The notes under the pieces were generated by a model. It was not told where the DNA came from. It saw only the letters and a list, made by a program, of their open reading frames with translations, and searched no databases. A program made the position numbers and the translations under genes. Shown piece after piece: positions 9,037 through 18,630 of a stretch of 64,000 nt of DNA. The stretch's first letter is position 1. Every line of letters starts with the position of its first letter. This stretch comes from Spirosoma endbachense (GTDB taxonomy: Bacteria; Bacteroidota; Bacteroidia; Cytophagales; Spirosomataceae): NCBI RefSeq assembly GCF_010233585.1, contig NZ_CP045997.1, positions 2,755,424 to 2,819,423 of the forward strand. The letters run 5' to 3'.

Positions 9037-9082
9037 CTTAGGACTTTCGCCGTGGAGCATGGCTATGAGCGAAAGTCCTAAG
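9037..9082. repeat. Hairpin repeat, TAGGnCTTTnGC family (copy 1)
   Basis: Perfect 14-base arms at 9037-9050 and 9069-9082 flank an 18-base loop containing CGTGG and GCATGGC. The outer arm (CTTAGGACTTTCGC) resembles those at 31042 and 63887. It lies 13 bases after the stop of the 8193 gene and could terminate transcription, but it lacks a T-run. Confidence 0.6.
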
Positions 9083-9175
9083 GCAAATAAGTAACCGATA
9101 AACCAGAATTTACCTAATAATCGATCTATTTTCTTCTACTATCGAAAATATTTTTGAAAAATTTAGTACTATGTA

Positions 9176-9207
9176 TTGCAAGATACCAAATAAAGCCCAT
9201 ATCTTTG
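9176..9207 (+). promoter_or_regulatory. Promoter of the small secreted protein gene
   Basis: TATCTTTG (9200-9207) matches TAnnTTTG. TTG at 9176-9178 lies 21 bases upstream. The start codon of the 9234 gene is 26 bases after the -7 box, which supports that start over the upstream ATG at 9171, since 9171 lies ahead of the promoter itself. Confidence 0.65.
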
Positions 9208-9233
9208 TGTTGTCAATAAAAAACAACAAATCA

Positions 9234-9482
9234 ATGAAGACCTTACTGATTGTCGGAACGTTACTGGTAGGAATGAGCGGACAGGCTATGAGCATGGGCC
9301 ATCCGCACAATATTTTTGCTGCCCGGAAACAGATGCGAGCCAAAGCATCGGCCCTGGTGCACAAGCCGAAAGTATCGTCGACCTCGTCGTGCTGGCAGCC
9401 ACTGGCTAACATCAACAAAGCTGAACTGAGTAAGCGTTTGCTGACAGCTTTGGCAAGTGTACGCCCTTCGCGTTCATACTGA
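9234..9482 (+). CDS. Small secreted protein of unknown function
   Basis: This 82-residue protein begins M-K-T-L-L-I-V-G-T-L-L-V-G and has a clear signal peptide ending near A-M-S-M-G. The mature part is basic and contains one cysteine. No family is recognised. A longer frame starting at 9171 is unlikely because a good promoter (9176-9207) lies inside it. It converges on the rhodanese gene with only one base between the stops. Confidence 0.6.
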   Translation: MKTLLIVGTLLVGMSGQAMSMGHPHNIFAARKQMRAKASALVHKPKVSSTSSCWQPLANINKAELSKRLLTALASVRPSRSY

Positions 9483-9483
9483 T

Positions 9484-9990
9484 TTACTCGTATACTTTTT
9501 CTCCGCGGTTCAGCCAGACACCCCACAGTCGTGAATAGGCATGAACACGCTGAGTTGGTTTTCCCTGATTATCTACAACCGGGTTACCTTGATTAACCCA
9601 TTCGAACAGGCTACCATACAGGTTATTTACATGCTGATAACCGGCCGCCAATAATTTCTCTCCTACTCGTTCGCTCCGGTAGCCAACCGAACAGTACACT
9701 ACCACAGTTGTTGCTTTAGGAATAGCCTGAACCCGCTTCAAGTCAAAGTCATCATAGCCAACCCAATGTGCGTTTGGCAAGTGGCTCACATCAAATTCGG
9801 CTTTACTTCGGGTATCTAACAAAACCGCTTCGGGCATTTTTTTCAGTTCTGCCACATTGATTAAGGGAACTGTTTTTTTATACATCGCTTCGAGCATCGT
9901 CTTATACGCTTTACTGGTAGTCTGCGCCGAACCCGTCAGGGATGTCGTTAAGACCGCGCACAAGAAAATCCACACTTGCTTCATTGTCAT
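9484..9990 (-). CDS. Secreted rhodanese-like protein
   Basis: The 168-residue protein has an N-terminal signal peptide (cleavage near G-S-A-Q) and one rhodanese domain. L-L-D-T-R-S-K-A-E-F-D-V-S-H-L-P is the typical CH2A-like region. The active-site loop V-V-Y-C-S-V-G-Y-R-S carries the catalytic cysteine, so sulfur transfer in the periplasm is plausible. ATGs at 9990 and 9984 are both possible starts. Its role is unknown; it may handle sulfur species or cyanide-like compounds. Confidence 0.88.
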   Translation of the reverse strand: MTMKQVWIFLCAVLTTSLTGSAQTTSKAYKTMLEAMYKKTVPLINVAELKKMPEAVLLDTRSKAEFDVSHLPNAHWVGYDDFDLKRVQAIPKATTVVVYCSVGYRSERVGEKLLAAGYQHVNNLYGSLFEWVNQGNPVVDNQGKPTQRVHAYSRLWGVWLNRGEKVYE

Positions 9991-10260
9991 TACTCTGCAA
10001 CTGGTCTACTTTTTGTTTTAGCTTACTAAGGAAGTATTGATTATCAAGGAATTCTTTACTTTTTACGATGTGAAGATAATCATTCCTATTTTTTAATTTT
10101 GTATTAATCCTAGTCCGGAAACAATTAGCCTATATTATTTCGTTAAAAAGTTAGATAATTCAAACATGGGCTATTGATTTAGATGGGCTTTGGCTACTTT
10201 TATGTTTTGGCTCTAAACCACCGATAGCTGACTGTACCTTTTTTACCCAATTGAGTACCC

Positions 10261-13200
10261 ATGCGGAACAATATTGTACGACCGATCCTGCTCGTCGGTC
10301 TGCTGTCCGTCAGTTTATTGACTGCGTTTGGCTTAACGAAGCCAGGACGTAATTTATGGACTCGGCTTACACCGTCGTCACATTCTCATAAGGCGAAACC
10401 CAAACGGGTGGTCGCGCCGGTTTTGCGTGTGTATCCTCATGCCCGGCCAGTTGAGGTGTTTACCATGTCGGATAGTGGCCAGCATTGGGTCGATAGCGTT
10501 TTCCAGACGCTAACTGCCGAACAAAAAATCGGGCAGTTTTTTATGGTGGCTACCTTCTCGAACCGCCATGATAACCACTACCAGTACATCGAACACCTCA
10601 TTCAGACGAACCATATTGGTGGCTTAATTTTCTTTCAGGGCGGCCCTTATCGGCAGGCTGTTCTGACAAACCGCTATCAGGCCCTATCAAAAGTCCCACT
10701 CCTCATCGGAATTGATGGCGAATGGGGACTTGGCATGCGGTTAGACAGCGCCATGGATTTTCCGAAGCAGATGGCGCTCGGAGCGATTCGAAACAATGAA
10801 TTGATTTACCGCATGGGAGCCGAAATTGGCCGACAATGCCAGCGGTTAGGTATTCATATCAACTTCGCTCCGGTATCCGACATTAACAGCAATCCGGCAA
10901 ACCCGGTTATTGGTGTTCGTTCGTTTGGGGAGTCGAAAGAAAATGTAGCCTTGAAGGCATCGGCCTATATGCGTGGGTTACAACAAACCCACGTTATTGC
11001 CACAGCCAAGCACTTTCCCGGCCACGGCGACACAAATGCCGATTCGCACCACACGCTCCCGACCGTTAGCCGCTCATCAGAGCAGATGCGCGAGATTGAC
11101 TTATATCCGTTCAGGAAACTCATTGCGGATAGCCTGATGGGCGTTGTAACGGGCCATCTGCACGTGCCGGTAATGGACAACACACCTGCCCTGGCCGCTA
11201 CATTATCAGAAAAAATCGTAACGGAATTACTGAAGAAAGAACTCGGTTTCCGGGGGCTGGTTTTTACGGATGCGCTGAATATGGGGGGTATTAGCCGTTC
11301 GCCCAAGGCGATGGACGTTAATTTGCGGGCATTAATGGCCGGAAATGATATTCTGCTCTATCCGGAAAATGTTCGTGAGGCTACCCAGAATATCCTGAAT
11401 GCCGTTCAGCAAGGCATTATCTCCCAGGAATTCCTCGATGAAAAGGTTAAGAAAATTCTCCGGGCCAAGTTTTGGGCAGGATTGAGCAAATATAAGCCTA
11501 TCAATCTGGCCGGTTTATCATCCGAGTTGAATTCGCCCGAGGCCCAGCTGCTGAAACAGGAACTCTGCGAACAATCGGTTACAGTAGCCACAAATCGTGA
11601 TAATCTGCTGCCGATCGGACGCTTAGATACCGTACGACTGGCATCGATAGCGATTGGTGCCGATGTTGATAACCCGTTTCAGAAAACACTAAATCAGTAT
11701 GCTCCTTTCCAGACGCTGGTTTATCCGAATAAACTTGTTACGGAAACGGAACTGAATGACGCACTGGCTCAGGTCAGTACGGCTAATACGGTTGTTGTAA
11801 GTTTCCATAAAATGAGTGAGTCGGCTTATCGGAAATTTGGCATTACCAAAACTTCCCTCGACTTAGTAACCCGGCTGAAACAACGCGGGGCTAAAGTAAT
11901 CGTTACGGTCTTTGGCTCTCCGTATAGCCTTACTCAGTTTTCCGACGCCGACGGTTTAGTCTGTGCTTATCAGGAAATGGAAGAGATGCAGCGCGTTGTG
12001 CCACAGATTTTATTTGGCGGCTTAGGCTCGCGCGGGATGCTACCCATCTCGACTGGCGATCTGAAAGTGGGGCTTGGCGAAACCGTGAACCCCGAAGGTC
12101 GACTCTCTGCCGGTTCGCCAGAGAGCGTTGGCATGAAATCAACCACACTGGCCAAGATTGATGCTATTGCCCAAAACGCCGTTCGTAACCATGTCGTGCC
12201 AGGTTGTGAAATTCTGGTAGCCCGAAAAGGAAAAGTTGTGTACAGCAAGAACTTTGGCGCATTAACCTACAGTGCCGGTGCCGAAAAAGTTACAGACGAA
12301 ACCTTGTACGATCTGGCATCGCTGACCAAAGTGCTGGCTACTCTTCAAAGTGTAATGGTTCTTTACGACCGAAAACAAATTGATTTGAGCCAAAAGGCAT
12401 CGTTCTACCTGCCCGAACTGAAAGGGTCCAACAAACAGAATATTGTCATACAGGATTTGCTCTGGCACCAGTCGGGCATGGTATCCTATTACCCGACAAC
12501 CTGGGACCGAACACGGACACCGGGAGGTGGTCTGAAAGCCGAGTATTACAGTGCAACACGTGATACGCTGCATACGCTCCAAATAGCCCCAACCCTTTGG
12601 GCCACACCTGCCTTAAAAGATTCAGTCTGGAAATGGGTGATTCAGTCACCAATGTCTCGTAAGGTAGATGAATCAGGAAAGCCTGCTTACGTATACAGCG
12701 ATCTGAATTTTCTGACGCTACAAAAAATTGTGGAGCGGGTTAGTAAACAACCCCTCGATGTGTTTGTGACGGAGAACGTTTATAAACCACTCGGGCTGCA
12801 TCAGCTTGGTTTTACTCCGCTTCAACGGCTGAAAAATCCTCATTGTGCGCCGACTGAACAGGACACCTATTATCGAAATCAGTTACTGGTTGGTACGGTA
12901 CACGATCAGATGGCAGCTGTTCAGGGGGGCATTTCGGGCCATGCCGGACTATTCGGGAACGCACATGATATTGCCACCCTGCTCCAGATGAACCTGCAGA
13001 AGGGCATGTATGGTACTGAGCGCATTTTTCAACCGATGACAGTTCCTTACTTCACTCAAACGTTAAGCAATCGTAGCCATCGGGCATTAGGCTGGGATAA
13101 ACCCAATGCAGAAAGTACGAGCAGCGTTTATCTGGCCGAACAAGCCTCTCCCCGATCTTTTGGACACACTGGTTTTACGGGCAATGTTGTTTGGGTAGAC

Positions 13201-13326
13201 CCTGATGAAGAACTGATTTTCGTTTTTCTCTCAAATCGGATTTATCCTACTGCTGGCAATAATTCGATTAATACGACTAAGCTGCGTCGGCATATTCATG
13301 AATTGATTTACAGTGCTGTACAGTAA
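10261..13326 (+). CDS. GH3 beta-N-acetylglucosaminidase fused to a serine beta-lactamase-fold hydrolase
   Basis: The 1021-residue exported protein has two catalytic parts. Residues about 80-420 are a glycoside hydrolase family 3 domain of NagZ type, with K-H-F-P-G-H-G-D-T near 250 and the conserved H-x-x-L-P-x-V that follows. A linker domain (about 430-600) follows. Residues about 640-1010 form a class C beta-lactamase/PBP4-like domain with S-L-T-K near 686, Y-S-D near 812 and H-T-G near 969. The fusion is known from Bacteroidota. It probably trims muropeptides or glycan chains outside the cytoplasm: one half removes N-acetylglucosamine, the other acts on peptides or esters. Whether the second half breaks beta-lactams cannot be told. 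A long hairpin terminator follows. Confidence 0.9.
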   Translation: MRNNIVRPILLVGLLSVSLLTAFGLTKPGRNLWTRLTPSSHSHKAKPKRVVAPVLRVYPHARPVEVFTMSDSGQHWVDSVFQTLTAEQKIGQFFMVATFSNRHDNHYQYIEHLIQTNHIGGLIFFQGGPYRQAVLTNRYQALSKVPLLIGIDGEWGLGMRLDSAMDFPKQMALGAIRNNELIYRMGAEIGRQCQRLGIHINFAPVSDINSNPANPVIGVRSFGESKENVALKASAYMRGLQQTHVIATAKHFPGHGDTNADSHHTLPTVSRSSEQMREIDLYPFRKLIADSLMGVVTGHLHVPVMDNTPALAATLSEKIVTELLKKELGFRGLVFTDALNMGGISRSPKAMDVNLRALMAGNDILLYPENVREATQNILNAVQQGIISQEFLDEKVKKILRAKFWAGLSKYKPINLAGLSSELNSPEAQLLKQELCEQSVTVATNRDNLLPIGRLDTVRLASIAIGADVDNPFQKTLNQYAPFQTLVYPNKLVTETELNDALAQVSTANTVVVSFHKMSESAYRKFGITKTSLDLVTRLKQRGAKVIVTVFGSPYSLTQFSDADGLVCAYQEMEEMQRVVPQILFGGLGSRGMLPISTGDLKVGLGETVNPEGRLSAGSPESVGMKSTTLAKIDAIAQNAVRNHVVPGCEILVARKGKVVYSKNFGALTYSAGAEKVTDETLYDLASLTKVLATLQSVMVLYDRKQIDLSQKASFYLPELKGSNKQNIVIQDLLWHQSGMVSYYPTTWDRTRTPGGGLKAEYYSATRDTLHTLQIAPTLWATPALKDSVWKWVIQSPMSRKVDESGKPAYVYSDLNFLTLQKIVERVSKQPLDVFVTENVYKPLGLHQLGFTPLQRLKNPHCAPTEQDTYYRNQLLVGTVHDQMAAVQGGISGHAGLFGNAHDIATLLQMNLQKGMYGTERIFQPMTVPYFTQTLSNRSHRALGWDKPNAESTSSVYLAEQASPRSFGHTGFTGNVVWVDPDEELIFVFLSNRIYPTAGNNSINTTKLRRHIHELIYSAVQ

Positions 13327-13351
13327 CCTCCAGCTTTTCAGGGCTCTTTCC

Positions 13352-13395
13352 CCACAATAAAAATGCCACTGTGAAAAGTGGCATTTTTATTGTGG
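13352..13395. terminator. Bidirectional-looking intrinsic terminator
   Basis: Perfect 19-base arms (13352-13370 and 13377-13395) enclose a 6-base loop. The descending arm contains a run of five T, and the mirror strand has the same. It lies 25 bases after the GH3-fusion stop. Confidence 0.75.
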
Positions 13396-13487
13396 TGGTT
13401 CCTAAGCGCTATGATCAATGGCCCCTGTATACGAACAGTACAAATTTCCTAACTTTAGGACTTTAAAAGCCTTATTCCATTAACTCT

Positions 13488-16400
13488 ATGAAGGGACGTT
13501 TAATTTACCCCTATCTCTTCATTTGCTTGTGTCTTACCGGGCCTACAATCCGTAGTGTTGCCCAGACTATCACGACAAATGCGTTGTCTGTAAGTGCCCT
13601 CTGCGGAAGTTCTGGCGGCACCCTATCCGTTCCATTTTCTACCACCGGCATATTCCTGATTGGCAATGTATTTACAGCCCAGATTTCCGACCCAAACGGC
13701 GTATTTTCAGGCACAACTACTCCCATCGGAACGCTCGCTCTTGTTCCCATAATACCAACAACAGCTACGATCACAGCAACGATACCTAAAACATTAACCG
13801 CCAGCGCAAACTATAGAATCAGAGTCATTGCCAGCACTCCTGCCCGAACCAGCACAAACGCACAACCTCTATCAATCCAGGCCATACCTAATGCGCCTGG
13901 AGTTAGTGACAAATCGTATTGCGTAGGTGAAGTAGCTGGACCCTTGTCGGCCACAACCGTTTCAGGCGCAACGTTAAATTGGTATGCGGGTCCTGTCGGT
14001 GGCAATGCCTCATCGCTGGCACCAACACCCATTACTACGGCAGCGGGTTCAACAACTTACCATGTTAGTCAGACTCTCAATGGCTGCGAAAGTAGCCGAA
14101 CTTCGTTTGTCGTAACGGTCAGTGGTAGTCTGGCGGCTCCCAAAACTGCGGCTCCGGCGGCAATCTGTCAGGGAGTGATTTCAGCAGCACTTACGGCTAC
14201 CGCTTCAGCCGGTGCTACCTTGCGGTGGTGGGGAACCAACGCCAGTGGAGGCTCTTTTTCGACTACACCAACGGTTCCAAGTAGTCAGGCTACGGCTACC
14301 TATTACGTCAGTCAGATAATAAACAGTTGTGAAAGTCCCCGAGCTTCTATTGTCGTAACCGTAAAACCTGCTCCAACTACGCCGTCTGCTCCTTTAGCGA
14401 TGACCTACTGTCAGAGTGGAACAGCCACTCCTTTGTCGGCAACGGCTTCTGCCGATGGCACTTTAAACTGGTATGGCACCAGTGCGGCCGGAGGTGTTGC
14501 CTCTTCTACACCAACAACACCCAATATCGGCACGACTGGAACAACTTTTTATTACGTAAGCCAAACGATTGGTGGTTGCGAGAGCCCGCGAGCCATCATT
14601 TCTGTTCAGGTAAAACCAAAACCAGCGGCCCCAATCACCACAAGCCCGATTATTTTTTGCCAAAACCGGGTAGCAAATCCGTTAACGGCTATCTCAACGC
14701 CCGGTGGCACCTTAAACTGGTACGGAACCAACGCTACGGGCGGAACGGCATCAGCCACAGCACCAACACCTTCTACCAGTGTTACTGGCTCGACCGTTTA
14801 TTATGTTAGTCAGAGTATCAATGGCTGCGAAGGCCCCAGGGCTAGCCTAACGGCTACAGTTAATCCAGTACCGGGCAAACCCATTGTTGCAGCCGCTGGT
14901 CCCTATTGTGAAGGAAGCAAACCAAATTCCTTAACCGCCACAGGTCAAAGTCTGAGCTGGTATGGCACAAACCCGGAAGGGGGAACGCCATCATCCGTTG
15001 CAACAGTGCCGAATACTACTGTTATCGGTACAGCAAATTACTATGTTACGCAAACCGTTAACGGATGTGAAAGCGACCGGGCGGTGATTCCGGTAATCGT
15101 AAAAGATGCACCGAATGCGCCTGGTACAGCCCCTCTTGAGTTCTGTCAAAACTCGGCAGTACCTGCTTTAACGGCCACTTTCGTTGCCAACGCAACAGCC
15201 AGCTGGTATACTGATGCCGCCAGCAATACGGGGTCGCAAACACCCCCTTTGTTGCAGAACAGCACGCCAGGGCAAACAACGTATTACGTGAGTCAGAGTC
15301 TGGATGGCTGCCCAAGTCCAAAGGCAAGTTTAGTGGTGACAGTAAAAGCGACACCTTCTGTTCCTGGAGTGAGTTCAGTCAGTTACTGCAACAATGTTCC
15401 GTCGCAACAATTAACGGCAACTGGCACGAACATTAAGTGGTATGATGCTTCGGATAAGCTTATCAATGGAGTTCCTACGCCCGCGACCAATAATGTGGGC
15501 GATCAAACCTTTAAAGCAACCCAAACGGTAAATGGTTGTGAAAGTGCTAAAGCCGTATTGACCGTTAGTGTTAAACCGCTGCCCGCATTGCCCGGTGTAA
15601 CTAATCTAACCTACTGTCAGGCGCAGAAAGATCAGCCCGTTCAGGCGATTCCTCCGTTAACGGCAAATGGTCAGAACCTTCGCTGGTATAATGCTGATGG
15701 CAATGTGTATCAAGGCGCACCCACACCTCCTGTTACGCAGTCAGGTACATTCAGCTTTCTGGTGACTCAAACAGTTGATAACTGCGAAAGTAGCAAGGCC
15801 ACGATCCAGGTTTCGGTACGGACAACACCTGCTCCAACCGTGCCAAAACCCGTAGTTTCATACTGTCTTGACGAAAAAGCGGCTCCGCTGGAGGCTGTTG
15901 GAGAGCCAGGCAGCACGTTGCGGTGGGTTGACCCTTATGGACGGGAAACAACAAGCAATCCAGTCCCGCCAACGCTGAATGTGAATGTAGAGCCAGGTGG
16001 TGATATTTATTATGTTTATCAGATAAACAATGGCTGTTATAGCGGCCGTTCAATTGTCAAGGTCATTGTCAATACGATACCGACGTTATCCCTAACCGGA
16101 TCTGCTAGTATTAATTTAGGGCAGAAAACCCCGCTTCGATTAAAATTTACGGGGAATCCACCTTTTAGTTATACGCTAACAGGAGGTAACTCAGGCATAT
16201 CAAACTCCACCGATACAACTATTTCGGTCTTGCCCAGAGGCAATACAACCTATCAGGTCAATGCCGTCACTAACAGTTGTGGTATCGGTTTACCAGGCAA
16301 TCCAGCCACTGCTATCGTACTCGTTCAGGCACCGACCATTACCACTAGTGCCGTCAATAATAATACCCTGTGCGCTGGTTCAGCACTCATCGTACCGTTT

Positions 16401-17156
16401 ACAACGATTGGCTCCTTTACCAGTGGAAATCTATTCCGGGCCGAGTTGATCAGTGTGGCCGATACGAGCAAAAAATTTGAACTTCCTACGAGCAGTGCCA
16501 GTAGCCCTGTTACTGCCGCCCTATCGGCTACATTGGCCGGCGGCCAGTATTATGTTCGTGTAAAAGGATCGAATCCGGATATTGGAATTCTGGGAACAAA
16601 TAGCCCTACAACGATAACGGTTCGATCTAAACCAGCCGCTACATTAACGGGCAATCAGACCATAAATGTAGGTACACCCGCAAACTTAACCATCAGCTTT
16701 GGTGGCGACGGTCCCTGGACAGTAACCTATGCAGATAGTGTCCGTTCATTCTCGGCAACCACAACAACGAACCCATATATTGCGGAAGTGAGGCCCGCCC
16801 GAACGACAACCTATAAACTTAATAATGTGAGCAATACCTGTGGATCAGGGACCATATCGGGTACGGCGACAATTTTGGTACAAACCGTACTGGGTGTTGA
16901 AGACACTTCTCTTGACCCATTGGTTCGCGTATATCCAGTCCCTACAGCAACGACATTAACCATTGACATTGATGTATCATTAACGCGAGATCCGGCAGAA
17001 CTCTCACTCACAGATCTGCGAGGACGACCTATCCATCAATTGACTACCCGATCCCGGCAAACGGAGCTTGATCTCAGTAGCCAGCCAGCGGGAGTCTATC
17101 TGCTTCGTATCCAGATCGGCGATCGGCAATCGGTACGAAAGGTGCTTAAACAATGA
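13488..17156 (+). CDS. Large repetitive Ig-like surface protein with T9SS sorting domain
   Basis: The protein has 1222 residues with a signal peptide ending at S-V-A-Q near 26. A beta-rich domain (about 26-135) is followed by nine tandem repeats of about 70-80 residues (about 143-860). Each opens with an aromatic residue and C (Y-C, F-C; the second has I-C), has a W-Y/W-W core and ends with G-C-E or a close variant, so one disulfide per repeat is likely. Two further domain pairs follow, one related to the N-terminal domain. From about residue 1145, V-Y-P-V-P begins a T9SS type A sorting domain ending V-R-K-V-L-K-Q. No catalytic motif is visible. It is most likely an extended adhesin or surface stalk. 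It stands alone between terminators. Confidence 0.88.
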   Translation: MKGRLIYPYLFICLCLTGPTIRSVAQTITTNALSVSALCGSSGGTLSVPFSTTGIFLIGNVFTAQISDPNGVFSGTTTPIGTLALVPIIPTTATITATIPKTLTASANYRIRVIASTPARTSTNAQPLSIQAIPNAPGVSDKSYCVGEVAGPLSATTVSGATLNWYAGPVGGNASSLAPTPITTAAGSTTYHVSQTLNGCESSRTSFVVTVSGSLAAPKTAAPAAICQGVISAALTATASAGATLRWWGTNASGGSFSTTPTVPSSQATATYYVSQIINSCESPRASIVVTVKPAPTTPSAPLAMTYCQSGTATPLSATASADGTLNWYGTSAAGGVASSTPTTPNIGTTGTTFYYVSQTIGGCESPRAIISVQVKPKPAAPITTSPIIFCQNRVANPLTAISTPGGTLNWYGTNATGGTASATAPTPSTSVTGSTVYYVSQSINGCEGPRASLTATVNPVPGKPIVAAAGPYCEGSKPNSLTATGQSLSWYGTNPEGGTPSSVATVPNTTVIGTANYYVTQTVNGCESDRAVIPVIVKDAPNAPGTAPLEFCQNSAVPALTATFVANATASWYTDAASNTGSQTPPLLQNSTPGQTTYYVSQSLDGCPSPKASLVVTVKATPSVPGVSSVSYCNNVPSQQLTATGTNIKWYDASDKLINGVPTPATNNVGDQTFKATQTVNGCESAKAVLTVSVKPLPALPGVTNLTYCQAQKDQPVQAIPPLTANGQNLRWYNADGNVYQGAPTPPVTQSGTFSFLVTQTVDNCESSKATIQVSVRTTPAPTVPKPVVSYCLDEKAAPLEAVGEPGSTLRWVDPYGRETTSNPVPPTLNVNVEPGGDIYYVYQINNGCYSGRSIVKVIVNTIPTLSLTGSASINLGQKTPLRLKFTGNPPFSYTLTGGNSGISNSTDTTISVLPRGNTTYQVNAVTNSCGIGLPGNPATAIVLVQAPTITTSAVNNNTLCAGSALIVPFTTIGSFTSGNLFRAELISVADTSKKFELPTSSASSPVTAALSATLAGGQYYVRVKGSNPDIGILGTNSPTTITVRSKPAATLTGNQTINVGTPANLTISFGGDGPWTVTYADSVRSFSATTTTNPYIAEVRPARTTTYKLNNVSNTCGSGTISGTATILVQTVLGVEDTSLDPLVRVYPVPTATTLTIDIDVSLTRDPAELSLTDLRGRPIHQLTTRSRQTELDLSSQPAGVYLLRIQIGDRQSVRKVLKQ
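13916..16070 (+). repeat. Nine tandem Ig-like coding repeats
   Basis: Within the surface-protein gene, nine units of about 210-240 bases repeat. Each encodes an aromatic-Cys or Ile-Cys opening, L-x-W-Y, Y-x-V-x-Q-x-x-x-x-C-E (the last two with variants) and a V-x-V-K/N end. Identity between units is moderate at protein level and lower at DNA level, so the array is old rather than recently amplified. The units are coding and are not CRISPR repeats. Confidence 0.8.
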
Positions 17157-17271
17157 ATAAGTAATTGAGGTAAATCGGTAATTTGCAGACCGGGTAATTC
17201 AAAGAGCCCCACTACCAGGTATTCTCCAATTGTCATTTAACTTGATTACTCAATTACCTGATCCCAAATTG

Positions 17272-17709
17272 ATGTTTTCCGATGACTACTTCATGGAAAT
17301 TGCACTGAATCTGGCTGAAGAGGCAGCCGAAGATGGCGAAATTCCTGTTGGAGCTGTTGTGGTTTGCCGCAACCGGATTATCGGAAAAGGCCGTAATCAG
17401 ACGGAGCAGTTTAAGGACGTTACGGCCCATGCCGAAATGCTTGCCATAACGGCCGCAACGCAATATCTTGGGGGGAAATACCTTACCGATTGCACACTCT
17501 ATGTCACACTGGAACCCTGTGTTATGTGCGCAGGAGCCTTATTCTGGACGCAACTTGGGCGGCTTGTTATTGGCGCTCCTGACCCTAAACGAGGGTATAG
17601 CCGTATAGAGAGTCTGTTGCTTCACCCTAAAACTCGTCTCGAAACAGGGGTTCTCGCCAGCGAAAGCCAGGATTTGTTGACTAAGTTTTTTCGACGCTTA
17701 AGAACATAA
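17272..17709 (+). CDS. tadA: tRNA-specific adenosine deaminase
   Basis: TadA converts adenosine 34 of tRNA-Arg(ACG) to inosine. The 145-residue protein has H-A-E (H53, E55) and P-C-V-M-C (P82, C83, C86), the zinc-binding and proton-shuttle residues of the cytidine/deoxycytidylate deaminase fold, and the usual D-G-E-I-P-V-G-A-V near 21-29. I chose the ATG at 17272; the frame can be extended to a TTG at 17230, but that adds no conserved residues. A guanine deaminase would be the main alternative, but the length and A-G-A-L after the second zinc motif favour TadA. Confidence 0.9.
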   Translation: MFSDDYFMEIALNLAEEAAEDGEIPVGAVVVCRNRIIGKGRNQTEQFKDVTAHAEMLAITAATQYLGGKYLTDCTLYVTLEPCVMCAGALFWTQLGRLVIGAPDPKRGYSRIESLLLHPKTRLETGVLASESQDLLTKFFRRLRT

Positions 17710-17767
17710 ACCAAGGGAGTCGTGTTACTCCAACCGTAAAGAACATCCATTTTAACTCTTTAGTCCA

Positions 17768-18382
17768 ATGGCTTTTGTATTAGACCCACTACCCTACCCC
17801 AGCGATTCGCTCGAACCAAACATAGACAAGCAAACCATGGAAATCCACCATGACAAGCATCATAATGCCTATGTTACGAATCTGAACAACGCTATCGCTG
17901 GCACAGAACTGGAAAATAAATCGATCGAAGAATTGCTCCAAACCGTAAGCCAGGCTCCAGTAGCCGTGCGCAACAACGGTGGCGGGCACTATAATCATAC
18001 GTTGTTCTGGAACACTATTTCTGGCAGTGGTGGCGGCCAGCCAACCGGCGAGCTGGCTGAGGCTATCAATCAGAAATTTGGTTCTTACGACGCGTTTAAA
18101 GAAGAATTTACCAAGGCCGCTACCACTCGTTTTGGTTCGGGCTGGGCATGGCTTATTGTTACGCCGGAAGGTCAGCTGGCCGTTACCTCAACGCCGAATC
18201 AGGATAACCCGCTAATGGACATTGCCGACGTAAAAGGGTTCCCTATCGTTGGTCTTGACGTATGGGAGCACGCTTACTACCTTAAATATCAAAACCGCCG
18301 GCCCGAATATATCGCTGCTTATTTTAATGTAGTTGACTGGAATGCGGCTGAAAAACGCTACCAGCAGGGCAAACAAGCATAA
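17768..18382 (+). CDS. sodA: Superoxide dismutase, manganese-type
   Basis: The 204-residue enzyme turns superoxide into oxygen and peroxide. Metal ligands are H27, H77, D164 and H168 (in D-V-W-E-H-A-Y). Residues that separate the Mn from the Fe type, namely G-G-G-H-Y-N-H and Q145 in S-T-P-N-Q-D, are those of Mn or cambialistic enzymes. No signal peptide is visible, so it is cytoplasmic. It is 58 bases downstream of tadA and may be cotranscribed. A near-perfect inverted repeat follows. Confidence 0.95.
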   Translation: MAFVLDPLPYPSDSLEPNIDKQTMEIHHDKHHNAYVTNLNNAIAGTELENKSIEELLQTVSQAPVAVRNNGGGHYNHTLFWNTISGSGGGQPTGELAEAINQKFGSYDAFKEEFTKAATTRFGSGWAWLIVTPEGQLAVTSTPNQDNPLMDIADVKGFPIVGLDVWEHAYYLKYQNRRPEYIAAYFNVVDWNAAEKRYQQGKQA

Positions 18383-18386
18383 TCTC

Positions 18387-18451
18387 AATGCTGAATGATG
18401 ACTGATGAATTCGCAAAAAAAAACGTCGTTCATCATTCATCATTCAGCATT
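18387..18451. terminator. Long inverted repeat after sodA
   Basis: Arms of 23 bases (18387-18409 and 18429-18451) pair with one mismatch around a 19-base loop that contains a run of nine A. The arms are built of repeated TGAATGATGA-like units. It probably ends sodA transcription, and its right arm abuts the tRNA-His promoter. Confidence 0.6.
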
Positions 18452-18457
18452 AAGTTC

Positions 18458-18465
18458 TATATTTG
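18458..18465 (+). promoter_or_regulatory. -7 element of tRNA-His
   Basis: TATATTTG matches TAnnTTTG and ends 13 bases before the tRNA. No TTG is seen at the -33 distance. Confidence 0.55.
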
Positions 18466-18478
18466 CACTCTCAAAAAT

Positions 18479-18553
<75 letters not shown>

Positions 18554-18560
18554 CTTCACA

Positions 18561-18591
18561 AAAGCCCCCCGAAAATTCGGGGGGCTTTTTT
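18561..18591 (+). terminator. Intrinsic terminator of tRNA-His
   Basis: AAAGCCCCCC pairs with GGGGGGCTTT around GAAAATTC, followed by a T-run up to 18591. This is a classic GC-rich stem with a poly-T tail. Confidence 0.9.
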
Positions 18592-18630
18592 CATGAACCA
18601 GGACGGGTTCATTCAGGTTATTGTCCGTTG

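Noticed and set aside
9171..9233. Longer start for the small secreted protein
   Set aside because: A good promoter (9176-9207) lies inside it and the signal peptide begins at 9234.
13916..16070. Regular repeats at first sight like a CRISPR array
   Set aside because: Units are coding, over 200 bases long and diverged at DNA level; no short identical repeats with spacers.
17156..17271. Repeated GGTAATT-like words before tadA
   Set aside because: Arms are imperfect and short; no convincing hairpin or operator could be drawn.
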